The notes under the pieces are model-generated. The model ran no database searches. It was not told the origin of the DNA and worked only from the letters and a program-made list of their open reading frames with translations. A stretch of 64,000 bases of DNA, taken from Leucaena leucocephala (Eukaryota; Streptophyta; Magnoliopsida; Fabales; Fabaceae). Positions within the stretch are counted from its first letter, which is position 1. Each line of letters starts with the position of its first letter. Position numbers and translations under genes: made by a program. The stretch is taken from NCBI GenBank assembly GCA_037074615.1, contig CM073524.1:20165406-20229405 (forward strand), given 5' to 3'. This document shows positions 45,200 to 56,850 of the stretch, one piece after another.

Positions 45200-48100
45200 T
45201 GACTATAATATTCCTGTTGACGTCAACCCATCCTTGGCTAGGGCATCCGCCAGCATATTATGAGCTCTAAGGATAAATTAGAATTTGATGTCCCATGATA
45301 ATTGAAGGAGTCTCTATATCTGTGTAACTAGCAAGCTGTATCTATCGATATTTAGATTGGATATCATATCAATAATATTCTTAGAATCAGATTTAAGAAT
45401 AATCTTCTTAAATCTTAAATTCCAAGCTAGTTTGAGCCCTTTATACACTAGCCACTGCTAGACTTCAATCACATTACAAGAACCCAACTCACTTGTAAAC
45501 TAGCAACCCAGTTGCTTGCATGATTTCTAATAATACCTCTGCATCCCGCCTTACTATGGGTTGCATTAAAAGCTTCATCAATATTTAATTTAAACCATCC
45601 TACAGGAGGAGGCCTCCAATTTGATGAATTTAAAACATTTAACTAATTAATTCCATGTTTATTTTGGACTTGCACATAACTTCTCCATGTTTGCCTAATA
45701 ATCAAACAAGGACTCACCGGTTTTAAGTTGGTATAAAAAATAGTTTAGTTCCTCCACTTTCATAAACTCCAAATTGAAACTTTCTAAATTAATCCCCAAT
45801 TAGTAAGGCTATATAAACCCAACTCTTTTTTAAGATTTATAGCAAATCAGTCAAGTAAGGGAGATTTAAAGAAGGGAGAATAATACCTGGGATTCACTAA
45901 TTATAGCTAAAGCTGTATAGCATAAGTGCAATCTCGAAGAATATGAAGAATATCCTTAGTGTCCTTATTGCAATATTGACATAAGGCACTAGTAGTAGCC
46001 CACTTACTTCTCCAAACATTAGTTGCTAAATGATTATTGAATGCTATCCACATAAACACCCGAATACATTCAGCACCCTTCCATTTCCATATATCCTTAT
46101 AGATAGAACTAAATGTATTAGCTTGCTGAGATTCAATTAGAAAATATGTGCTTTAAATAGTAAAATAACCCTCATTAGTCGCATTCCAAGCCATTACATC
46201 ATTACCCGCCTCCAATATAGGTGGAAGTATACTGATTAACTTTTGAAAAGCATTGCTTGGTAGAAGATCAGTAAGTCTTTAATAATCTCATGTCCCTACA
46301 ACAGTCCAGTCTTCCACTTTACTATCTTCTTCAATTGTAAGTGTTCTAAGACACACATCTTTTATATTCATATTAGAAAATAACCATTTATCAGTAAAAA
46401 AAATTACCATTTCCCCATTTCTAATGTGACATCTTTTGCCTAATTCAACTATATCTTTCTGTTGAGAAATGAACTTCCACAGAGCCAAACCTTCTTTTAT
46501 TGCATCAAGTAAATTCTCTTCATTCCTGAGAATATATTTATGTAAAAGCACATCAACCCATAGACCTTTCTCACCATTCACTACTTTCCAGGCTAATTTA
46601 ACTCTACAAGCAAGATTGAATTATGATAATTTCTTAAATCCAAGACCACCATTTGTTTTAGGCCTAACAATTTTATCCCATCCAATAGGATAAAATGTAT
46701 GTGACTTATAGCTCTTTCCCCATATAAAATTCTTTTGTAACATTTCCACTTCCTGACATACAGAGATAGGTATCCTTAAAACAAGTATAGGGTAAACCGA
46801 TATAGAACTCAGAACAGATTTGGCCAACGTAATTGGGCCAGCTACTGACAGTGTATTCTCTTTCCAAGCTGTAAGTTTATATTTAACTCTATCAATAATG
46901 TACTAAAAAGTATCATTGGGTTTCCTCCCTCTGATGATTGGAAAGCCCAAATATTTCCTTATCTCAGCTAAGACATTCATTCCTGTAATACTAGAAATTC
47001 TCCTCCTAGTGTTGATATGCATCTTTGGAGAAAAAATATTGAAGATTCGGCCTTACTGATTTTTTCATCTGAAGCTACACAGAATTTGTTTAGACAATCC
47101 ATCATGCATTTAGCCTATTTTTCATAAGCTACTTCTAAAAGAAGAAGGTCATCTACAAACATTAGATGAGAAATTGCCGGACCTCTACTAGAAATAACAA
47201 TTGGCTTCAAGTGACCATTATTTACAGCATCAGTAATAATATGAGATAACTTGTCTGTATAGAGAACAAATAAAATCGATGTGATTGGGTCTCTTTGTCA
47301 GAGACCTCTTTGAGGAGTAAAAACTTCAGTTTAAGCCCTATTCTATAACACATTATATGAAACCGAAGTAACACATGGCATAATAAGGTTTATAAGAATA
47401 GGATCCAAACCAACATCAATATGAACCTGATGAACAAAGTCCCATCGCATGCGATCATAGGCTTTTTATAAGTCAATCTTCATAGCCATTAAGCTATTTT
47501 TTTCTCTAGCTTTTTTCATTATATACATTATTTCTTGCCCCACTATAATATTATCCTGTATGTGCCTGTCCTTAATAAAGCTTGATTGAAAATGAGAGAC
47601 AATATCATCCATGACATTACTCAACCTACTAACAATCACCTTAGTAATAAATTTATAATGCACAATACACAAGGCTATAGGTCTAAAGTGACCAATAACC
47701 TCAAGATGATCCCTCTTTGTTATGAGAGAAATCAAAGTCTTGTTAGCACTATCTTCAAATAACCCTTTCTCAAAAGCCGTTTTAACAAACTTGCATAAAG
47801 ACTTACCTACCACACTCTAATTAGCTTAATAAAAAATTGGAGAGAAACCATCAATACCCAGAACCTTATAAGACCTTATACAAAATAGAACTTCCTTTAT
47901 TTCCTTATCATTTGGCAAATATCCTATATTTTTAAGTCGACATTTAACATCAGATGAAAAATTAGTTTTTGTTTGTAGAACACAAGACTCAGTATCATAA
48001 CAATCAAACAAAGTCTTGAAGAAATTTACCACCAAGTCATCAGCATAGCTTCATCTTCTATCTAGTTCCCTCTATCATCTTTTAGAGTCAGAATTCTATT

Positions 48101-49270
48101 TCTCCTTCTTCTCATTTTTATTTTCAAATGATAATAATGGGTATTCCAATCACCTTTAGTAATCCAATATGTCCTTACTTTTTGAAAACATTTAATTTCC
48201 TCTAATTTGAGAATATTATCCAACTCATTTTGTAAATTCTTTTCAAGAGAATTTAAAAATTTTGAATAAGTATAAGAAGGAGAACTTTGAATACCACTCA
48301 AATGGGTTAGCATAGTCCTTTTCCTTTTATCCACAAACCAAAAAATATTTTTATTCTATTCAATAAAAGAGGTACTCAAATCTCTCAAGGATTTATCAAA
48401 ATCATCATAATTAGTCCAAGCATTTGAAAAAAAAATCATTAAAGTTTTCGTGATTAAACCACATAGCCTCAAAACGAAATGGTTTATGTTTTGCTTCATA
48501 TGAATTATTAAAAAATTGTAACATAATAGGATTATGATCAGAAAATTGAGTTCTAAGATGTACCTTCAAGACACAGTCTGAACAAATATTTTAAAACTAA
48601 ATATTAGCTAGATCCCGATCCAATCTTTCATATAATCGAGAGTACCCAGCAATTTTAGGCCCATTCCACATAAATTTTGGATCCTTATATCTCATATCTG
48701 AAAGACCACTTTCCCTAACTCTGTCTTAAAACCAACTTATCATATTATCAGGACAGCTGACACCCCCAATTCTATCCACCATCTGAAGAATATCATTAAA
48801 TTCGCCATAAACCACCCGACATAGTAATATTAGTAGATAATTCCTCAACTCATTCCACATAATCTCACAAAAACTAGAGTGAGGAATTACATAAATAGCC
48901 GTCAGTAAAAAAGAGAAAGGCGCCTAACAATATCACATTTAAGATGAAAATATTGTCTATTTTATAGTAAAATAAAATTTTTAATAGAATCACTCCTCTA
49001 TGCCGTAACTAAACCCCTTGACTGACCAGTGCTAGGAATAATTTTGAGGGAATCAAAACCCCATGAATGAAGAAATTGGAGCCGTGTTTCCTTTGTACAC
49101 TTGGTTTCAGTTAAAATTAGCAGACTTGGCTTTGGACTATTGCACACTGCTTTTAAATTCCTAAGGAGCCCCTTAGAACAAGCTCCTCTAGTATTCAAAT
49201 ACAATAAATTGTCTATAAAAATTAATGGAATTAATAGTTTACCACTTGATACAAACTGAAGGCCCAATTA
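45200..49270 (-). pseudogene. LINE ORF2 (endonuclease, reverse transcriptase, RNase H), broken
   Basis: Domains in order from 49270 down. The endonuclease part reads NLLYLNTRGACSKGLLRNLK, LLILTETKC, and later RLDRDLAN and TQFSDHNPIML (48640-48520). The reverse transcriptase reads FRPIALCIVHYKFITKVIVS, then QSSFIKDRHIQDNIIVGQE and MAMKIDLEKAYDR (47800-47450). The catalytic FVDD is in HLMFVDDLLLL near 47150. The thumb and linker read NFIWGKSYKSHTFYPIGWDK and NGGLGFKKLS. A zf-RVT region has CQYCNKDTKDILHILRDC near 45950. An RNase H start reads PPPVGWFKLNIDEAFNATHS near 45600. Frames are interrupted by at least a dozen stops. Confidence 0.85.
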
Positions 49271-49780
49271 GTTATCTGGCACGAATTGGGTCTCTGGCAC
49301 CATGGACTCTTCAAAGCTCACACTTATTTCAATAACAATAGGATATGGGCCCATGTCCACTGAACCATTATCAAAATCACCTGGATCCACCTCCTCTATT
49401 CTAATGTTATTGGGTTGCCCAATTGTTAAAAGAATTGGGCTTGCGTAGGACTTGGTAAGTTGAGCTTCGAAGTTCTCATCTTGCTTTCAGCCCAAAGTAC
49501 CAATATCCAGGCGAATGTTCATCCCCACCAACTTCAACCTCTCTTTCATCCTGCCGTGAGCCCAACTTTTTTTTTAAAATTATTGTACAAAAAAACATCT
49601 CTTTTTGCTTGTAACAAAAAAAAACATCTCTCTCAGCATCCCTTGATAGTAGCTGATCCTCTATACAGTTCCCCATTGTCAGCAATAATGTCTCGCCTCT
49701 CCTACTCTCCTTTTGCTCTATAGACCTGCCCCTCTTCTCGCTTCTCTTTCTCGCGTTTTCTTCATTAATTGTCACGTCAA

Positions 49781-51139
49781 TCACCAGTTCACATCAATCA
49801 CCAGTTTCCCATTTCCTGTTGAGCCCTCCGTTACCTTCTTCTTCATACCTAATTTCCTCCACCCTCTCGCCAGCCGTCCGGTGCTCGTGGTCCTTGTAAG
49901 AGCTTGTTCATCCCCAACTTCCTGAACAGAAGTTTTATCAAGATTAGTGTTAATGTTTATATTCTGTTTGTGATCTTCCACACCAACAAAGATATCAAAT
50001 CGTGATCCACGGTTTTCCTGACGGGACGACTCATCTTTATTCTCCTTCATCTTCTTATGTCTTTGATTTTTCTGCCCAACCCTCCAGTGCCCATGATTAT
50101 TGCATGCTTCCTTATTTAAATCTCCCTTATTTTCTTGTTGAAACAGTTGAGCATTATTCTCATTCTCGTTGGCTTCAGTAGCTTTCCTACTATTTGGGCA
50201 AACTTCAAACCGATGGCCATATGTGCCACAACTTGTACAAAGCATGTGAAGACCTTCATATTCTAGAAAATAACTCTCTCTATCCAATACAAACCCAGGC
50301 ATCAGTTGTTTCTCAAGATCCACCATAATGCATACTCATGCATAACGGCCCCTTAATTGGCAGGAAATATTCATGTCTACCTTCACCGTTTCGCCAATTC
50401 GATTTCCAATAATGGTAAGGGCCTCTTCATCATAACATTCCAATGATAATTTTAGCATCCTGACCCATATAGCCACTTTAATAATTGTTGCTTTCTTCGG
50501 TCTGAAATTTGGTTCCCAGGTCTCACAGTTAAGTAGTGGTCATGTATTATCCATGGACCCCCTGTTAAAGCCTGAAAATAATCTTCTCTGTTTGACATTT
50601 TAACTATGTAGAAACCATACCCAATATCGATTAAGCTTATAATCCCTTCTTTTCCTCACATAGATTGAAGTCTAGATTGCAAAGCTTTATAACCAATACC
50701 TCAAGTAACCTGATAATCACGGCCTTGCGCCATGCTCTATACACCTTTTTCTTCATCCTTCCTAAAAATGAGAAAGGAGGAAAATTCCTTGCTGGGTCTT
50801 CAGTAGTATTACGCAAAGGTTCATCTTCTTCCAGCTGCCTCTTTGTTGAGGATTAAGACATGTCTCATCTGATTCCATCCCTTCATCTACTCCCACATCA
50901 TCTTCAGCATGCTTATTATTCATATCCATTCCCTTAAGTTTATTAGCAAATGAAGGTCCACCAGTAACATAATCGTATCCTTTTGAGCCTAACATTGGCC
51001 AATTACCCTGTAGTACATTTTCGCTACTAATTTTGATTCCATCATTCTTAACTTTCTTAGAGCTTCAAAAAAGCAAATAATCTTCCTCCTGTGAGGTAGG
51101 CATAGTAGTCGTGTTAGTGCTTGAGAGAAAATTCGCCAT
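49781..51139 (-). pseudogene. LINE ORF1, broken
   Basis: Begins MANFLSSTNTTTMPTSQEED at 51139 and soon meets a stop. The middle (about 50340-50650) is the eroded DUF4283-type region. The open stretch 50326-49781 reads YFLEYEGLHMLCTSCGTYGH, then RFEVCP, the zinc-knuckle block of plant LINE ORF1 (usually CFxCGxxGHxxxxC), followed by a charged, low-complexity tail. Confidence 0.75.
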
Positions 51140-51216
51140 TCTCAAATAAGGTTTCTAAGAGATTTTGGTAGAGAAAATTCGCCATTCTCAAATAAGGTTT
51201 CTAAGAGATTTTGGTT
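51125..51216. repeat. 46-bp tandem duplication at the LINE 5' end
   Basis: AGAGAAAATTCGCCATTCTC and the following 26 bases occur twice, 46 bases apart. The repeat includes the LINE ORF1 start codon. Confidence 0.9.
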
Positions 51217-51239
51217 GCATGAATTATACCGCGTGATAC

Positions 51240-52343
51240 GTTGATCATATATATATAATTATTACTACATCAAATCCTTAATATAAGAACTAATTAAAAA
51301 ATTAGATATAGTTCTAAAGATAATATCTTAATTTATTTTATATCTAATATTTATTTTTTTAAATTAATTTATCTAACTTATAAATTAATATATAATATAA
51401 TATTATATATGAATATTTTGGGTTAAAAAATGAATATTTTGAGAAGATTATATTAAATTTATTATAATTATTTTATTTAATTTTTTTTATCTAAATTAAT
51501 CAAAATTTTAGATAAAAAATTAGAGGGATTATTAAATAAATACAGAAGAATGAGTCTTGCAAATGCAACAATGAATAAAACACTGGCATAGCATAAAAAT
51601 TCATGTTATTTTGAATAAATAATACTACCTTCTGTTTTAAATATAAGATTTTATTTATAATATAAATTATACTATAATTAAAATTTTATATTTAGTATAG
51701 TAGAGAGTAGTACGTTTATCTGGTCACGCAAACTAAATGGGCAGCAACCAAGTTATAAAATGTAGGCCTTTTTCCGGGTGTGAAGGCTTTATAAGTTGTT
51801 TTTGGTTCATGAGAAATAAATATTTTATCAAAAAAAAATTTTTGCCACTTAATATTTCATCAAATGTTTTCATAGAAAAAATAGGTTATAATTAATTAAT
51901 TAATAATTATTATACTTAAAAATATGAAATACTATAGAATTAATTGATAGGATTATAATTAATTATTATTATTATGTTTAAAATCTTTCAAAGATCAAAA
52001 TTATTTATAATTATTATAAATCTTTATTGTTAAAAATTTAAAATATTATAGAATTAATTGATTAAAGTAATGATTAATTATTGTCATGAGGTTTAAAATC
52101 TTTCAAAAATTAAGATGAGATTATTAATTAAAATTTTATTGATTATGATTCGTAGACAAATAAATTAAAATTATTGAGTTGAATGAACTTAAATTTATTT
52201 TTAATTAAACTGTATATTATAATATTTTAATAGTAAATTAATTCATGATTGATTGATATATTAATTTAACATGCAACAAAACAATAATAAATAGGGGTAA
52301 AATAACTTAAAAACCAGTAAAGCTCATGAAGTGGATAAAATTG
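51240..52343. other. AT-rich intergenic sequence
   Basis: No gene. From 51890 to 52150 the phrase AATACTATAGAATTAATTGAT and its neighbours recur imperfectly two or three times, a diffuse AT-rich repeat that also resembles 56380-56480. Confidence 0.4.
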
Positions 52344-52351
52344 AGTTGAAC
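52344..52351. repeat. Target-site duplication of the hAT element, left
   Basis: AGTTGAAC, repeated exactly at 53656-53663. Confidence 0.85.
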
Positions 52352-53655
52352 TAGGGGTGTCCAATGTGTTCCCGTCCCGGGTGACCCTTCCCGGTCCCGG
52401 TAATATCGGGACGGATCCGTCCCGTCCTGTGGAGGACTAGGACAGAAAAAATTCGGGACGGGAATGAATGTATGTCGGGACGGGACGGGTCTCGGCACGA
52501 CCCTCGGGTCGTCCCGTCCCGTCCCGACATGTTAATATTTTTTTTTTATTAATAACTTTTTTTTATACGCATCGCATATACCCTACGTCCTTACCCCTCG
52601 GCCCTCGTGTCCTCAGCGTCAAGTTAACCTTAGCGTCCATCTTCTCCCTTTAGCCCTAGAATGTAGCACTGTAGCTTCCTTCCCTCCCTTAGTCGGCCGC
52701 CCTCTCACGAAGTCGCTCCTTTCGTCCGTGTTCTCATCTTCACTTTGCGATTGCCGCCCGCTGCTGCCCGTGGCCTCCGACCATCGCTCCTCTCGACTTC
52801 AGTACATCGTTGTCATTCACTTCAGACGTTGTGGATTTAGGGCAACAGATCTCGAAGCCAAATGCAAAGAGGCTTTTGTCGATGACCACATCAAACTGAG
52901 CAACTACACTAGTATGATTCTTACTTAACCTAGTCCCTTGCTCGGTTTCAAGAAATTGCCAGAAATGTTGAGAATTTCAGAATGCGTAAATCATGTGGAT
53001 CCTCGTGTGTGTATATTTTCAATTTCCTTTTATTTTTGGGTTTTACATAAGCAATCAACTTTTCAAATTTCAGTCGAGTTCCTTACTCTATTCTGAATGC
53101 CGAGTTTGATTATCTCTCTTCAGTTATCCTTCGGAATTTCAGTCTCTGTTTCCTTTCAGGAAGGGATGATTAGGAAAATCCTATTGATTGCAATTTTCTC
53201 CAGTCCCCCAGGAAAAGCGCCTCTATTCCAGACGATATATTTGATATATTGTCCATTTGCAGCTATGATGGAGTTTTTTGTTGTTGTTATACCCTGCTTT
53301 TGATATTTCTTTCATTGTACTTTTTTTGATCCCCTGAAGGTATTAAATATGTAGTTTACAGTTCTAAGTAATAAACAGATGCAATATTCCTCTGTTCCTT
53401 ACTGTATTCCACTGTGCACGTGTGTGTGGACCTCATATTTATACTGTTGTTTGGACTTTGGATGATATTGTTGGATGTTCAGAAACCTAGAGACTGTATT
53501 TAGCTTTGCAGGTTGTTTGTTCAAAGGGATTCAGGAATTCCCGTCTCAGGAATTTTAGCTTTGCAGGTTGTTTGCAGCTCGTCCTCGTGTACTGTAATGG
53601 GACGAGCCATAGGACGGGGGTATCCCGGTCCCGACCCGTCTCATGAACACCCCTA
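52352..53655. mobile_element. hAT-type non-autonomous transposon, 1.3 kb
   Basis: The terminal repeats are TAGGGGTGTCCA on the left and TAGGGGTGTTCA in the reverse complement of the right end. The perfect 8-bp duplication AGTTGAAC flanks them, diagnostic of the hAT superfamily. Both subterminal regions are full of CGGGACGGGAC-type words (52370-52535; 53590-53640). The interior (52560-53560) is of normal composition with short open frames (52728-52928 and 53097-53303) that I cannot assign. No transposase or BED finger is visible. The interior could be captured host DNA. Confidence 0.87.
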
Positions 53656-53663
53656 AGTTGAAC
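53656..53663. repeat. Target-site duplication of the hAT element, right
   Basis: AGTTGAAC, identical to 52344-52351. Confidence 0.85.
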
Positions 53664-55460
53664 TACGTGACATTGTAAATATCACAATTTAATGTCAAGT
53701 CAGTCAAAGGGCCGTTGGTTTGCTACTTCATCACTTGTGGCGCCCACTAGTTTTAGATCTGCAGGCTCCGGGTCACTAATACAGCCATTGTTTTAGGTAA
53801 ACGGATCCACCTTATAAAAGCCGACAAACTAACAGTTCTGTTGAGTTTTATCACAATTTGTGGTGGACTGTACTCTTAGCTAGAAAGTTGTTATAGTATT
53901 GCCAGTTTATTTTTTTAAATTATTAATATTATTTTTTATTTTATTTAAATATTATTTTAAATATTTTTATTATTGAAGAACTAATAAAAATAATTACTCC
54001 ATATTAATATATTATATTTGATTAATATTATATTAATATTTATTTAAATTTATATTTGTAAAATTTGATTTTTTTTATAAAAAATAAATTTTTAAGACTA
54101 TAATATTAATAATTTTTAACTATACTAATATGATATTAAGAATTTTTATTAATATTTTAAAAATTTATAAATAATTTTTTAAAAATATTAAAAAATTCTA
54201 AATAAAATAGGTTTAAGCTAACAAAATATCAATTTATTTTACGGTGAGTTGTACAACCGGCTGACTTTTGTTTTGCTCCTCTTAGTTTTGTCCACATTCA
54301 AGAACCCGGGTGTGCATGTTTTTCCCCTAATCGTTTTGTCCAGTCGCTGGCGCAGTCGTGCCGTCTTCTTCTTGAGCTAAAGTCAAGGGGCCGAACCTAA
54401 TTAATTTCTATGGGCTCCCAAATCTTCGTTAAATCGTCCTCTAATAATATATTTTATTAAATGATACTACCCCGTATTTCTTATTTATTTCATAATTAAT
54501 AACTTTTCATGGAGGGAATTGCAATGTAATGAAATGCAATTTTAGTGAACGTAATATAAATATAAAATAATCTTTTTAACTCTATTAGGACAAAAAATGG
54601 AGGGTATAACTGCCTACATGATGATTAATAAACAGTATTAATACCTATATATTAATTTATATAAACTTGAATCCACATTATATATTATATAGTTAAATTA
54701 AAGCTACGGGATGGGATTATAAGATTTGTTGTATTCCATTCTAATTAAAAGTATATTGCGTTATTTATTATACCAACCAAACATGTAAATCAGGAGCATG
54801 CATCAGGAATTCAGGATTAGAGGGTCTTGGTGCATGGAATTAAACTATTGAAGCATACGTGATATAATTATCATCATGAATATGAGACTGGTACCAGTAC
54901 ATGTAATGTAGTTATTTTTTTTATATATATATATATATATTTTATATTTAATATATAATTTATTTAACTAATTTGATTAGATTAAAAAAATTAAATTAGT
55001 TAATATTTCATATTTTTTTTAAAATATCGTAATCATTTTATTTAACTATATCTCTCTCCCTCTTATTTGATTAATATTGACGAAATATCAATAGAATAAT
55101 TTAAAAAAATATTAATAAATATAAAATATATATTTTATATTTAGAACTAAGCTCGATAAAATTTTATATTAATGATCAACATGCTGGCTGGATTAATAAT
55201 GCTCCTGTGACTGATTTAGTGGAGATTTGCGGATAATGTTGATGCAATCAGTAAGTTAACCAAAATTAATAATAATAATAATTAATAATAATATTAAATA
55301 AATAAATAAATAAAAATAATAATACAGTGAAACCAATCCGATCCCTCGGAATCTGAGGATAAGGACAAACGCTGATAGGGAAGTGGGGACAGAAGGGGAC
55401 AACCCACCGACTAATAAGCGTTTTTGAGAGCCGGCCCCTTTCTTCAGTTCAATCCATTCC
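53664..55460. other. Intergenic, mostly AT-rich
   Basis: No gene recognised. 53700-53890 and 54240-54440 have normal base composition and could be low-copy DNA. A short (TA)n tract is at 54922-54940 and an (AAT)n-like run near 55268-55320. The last part lies upstream of the small gene at 55529. Confidence 0.4.
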
Positions 55461-55528
55461 TCTTATCCCACACATATAATCTCCTCTTCCTGAGACAAGC
55501 ACCACCGGTTTGATTTCAATTCACTGTT

Positions 55529-55991
55529 ATGAAATTGTTTTCCGAATTTAGATCTTGTTACCGTCCGCACGACACTCCGGCATCAACGGCGCCGCCCTCC
55601 GATACCGATAGCGACCACCGCGTCCTTGATCCTGCTTCCCATTGCGGCAGACTCCACCGTTCGCATTGGCGACCTTCACTTTCCGTGATTATGGAAGATT
55701 CTGTGGATCAGAATCGCCAGACCAACCTTGATAAAAATAACAAGTCTCCGAAGAAATTGTCGGCTAAACCAAGATCATCGCTCAACACTAGCTGTTCGTT
55801 TCACACCGACCACCGCACGTAAGTGTATCAGTCGCTTGATCTTTTTTTCCCCCTTCACGATAGATTTGATTATTTGTTCTTCTCGCAAATGTTTTATTGT
55901 TGATTTCGTTAGGATAATTTTCAGGAGGAATTGTATTATGCCGCCGGTGATCGTGATCACTCCATTCTCAGCTGCTCCGTACATGTTTTGA
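55529..55991 (+). CDS. Small plant protein, 118 residues, unknown function
   Basis: Two exons, 55529-55818 and 55925-55991, with donor CAC/GTAAGT and acceptor TTTTCAG. Joined they give 357 bases: 118 residues plus stop. The protein starts MKLFSEFRSC, has a Ser/Pro/Asp-rich linker, a block SHWRPSLSVIMEDSV, a basic SPKKLSAKPRSS stretch and ends RNCIMPPVIVITPFSAAPYM plus Phe. I recall similar short plant proteins that begin MKxFxEFRSC, carry WRPxLSxIxED and end in PxxFxPxPxMF, but not a name or role. No signal peptide or membrane span is seen. A TATA-like ATATAAT lies near 55475, about 50 bases upstream. Codon use and GC content are clearly higher than in the flanks, supporting a real gene. Without splicing, exon 1 would end four bases after the donor. 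Confidence 0.68.
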
Positions 55992-56850
55992 GCTTTGCCT
56001 CTCAGTCTTATATATATTCCTGCTCATTGAATTATTAACTTCGTTTGCGGCACAAGATTGTTTCTCTGAAGAGAATGCAAGAAAAGCCTCTCTACTGTGG
56101 ATTCTTTTTATTTAAAAAATAGTTAGATTACTTTTCCACTTTCTTTTCTTCCGTTTCACTTTCACTCTGTTTTTTAATTGGATCACTCATGTGTGGGTCC
56201 ACTCTTTCTCACTCGATTGGGAAATCAACCTAACCGCACTTAGATATTTTGTTGGGGAGCCATGCTAAAGAGATGCCCGGATATAAACTAAAAACTAGAG
56301 ATTTATCTGGTGTAAAAAAAATAGATTATGGTTGATTAATAACTATTTATGATTGTTATGAAGTATCATTATGATTAAAATTTGAAATATTATAGAATTA
56401 TTTAATAATTATCAAAATTTTTAGAGATCAAAGTCATTACTAATTGTAATTATTATTGATTATAGATTATAGATAAAAAAATTGAAAGATATCATTAAAT
56501 TAAAAATTTCTTTTTAAAAGTTTGACGTTATGTAAAAAATATATGGAATTGAAGACATAATTTTGTGAGACTGATAATGAAAAATTATTCTTCTCTTGTA
56601 AATGTGTAATTAATTAGATTTTATATTTTATTGAGTATTAATTATTGACTTCATTTTTTGCACCTGGCAGCATCTACAACATCATACAAAGTTGGGTAAT
56701 GCGACTGAGTTATTGACTTAATAGTGGAGGTATTTTATTTAATATTAGGAAACTATAATATTTTGAAGGGTAAGAAATAATCTTAGCATTATCTATAACA
56801 TCAAGACATAATCCTTATATTAAATAATAATAAAATATTCTATAATAAAT
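55992..56850. other. 3' flank of the small gene and AT-rich spacer
   Basis: Contains the likely 3' untranslated region, then AT-rich sequence without genes. Confidence 0.4.

Larger units (their letters stand above)
45060..51139 (-). mobile_element. L1-type LINE retrotransposon, nearly full-length but decayed
   Basis: On the minus strand the complete order of a plant L1-like LINE can be followed: ORF1 with a CCHC knuckle (51139 to about 49780), then ORF2 with endonuclease, reverse transcriptase, zf-RVT and RNase H (49270 to about 45200). Many stops and frameshifts break both frames, so it is inactive. The 3' end near 45060 is uncertain; no clear target duplication was found. Confidence 0.85.

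Noticed and set aside
49460..49925. Plus-strand open frames within the LINE
   Set aside because: They are antisense to the LINE ORF1 tail and ORF2 start and have no recognisable domain.
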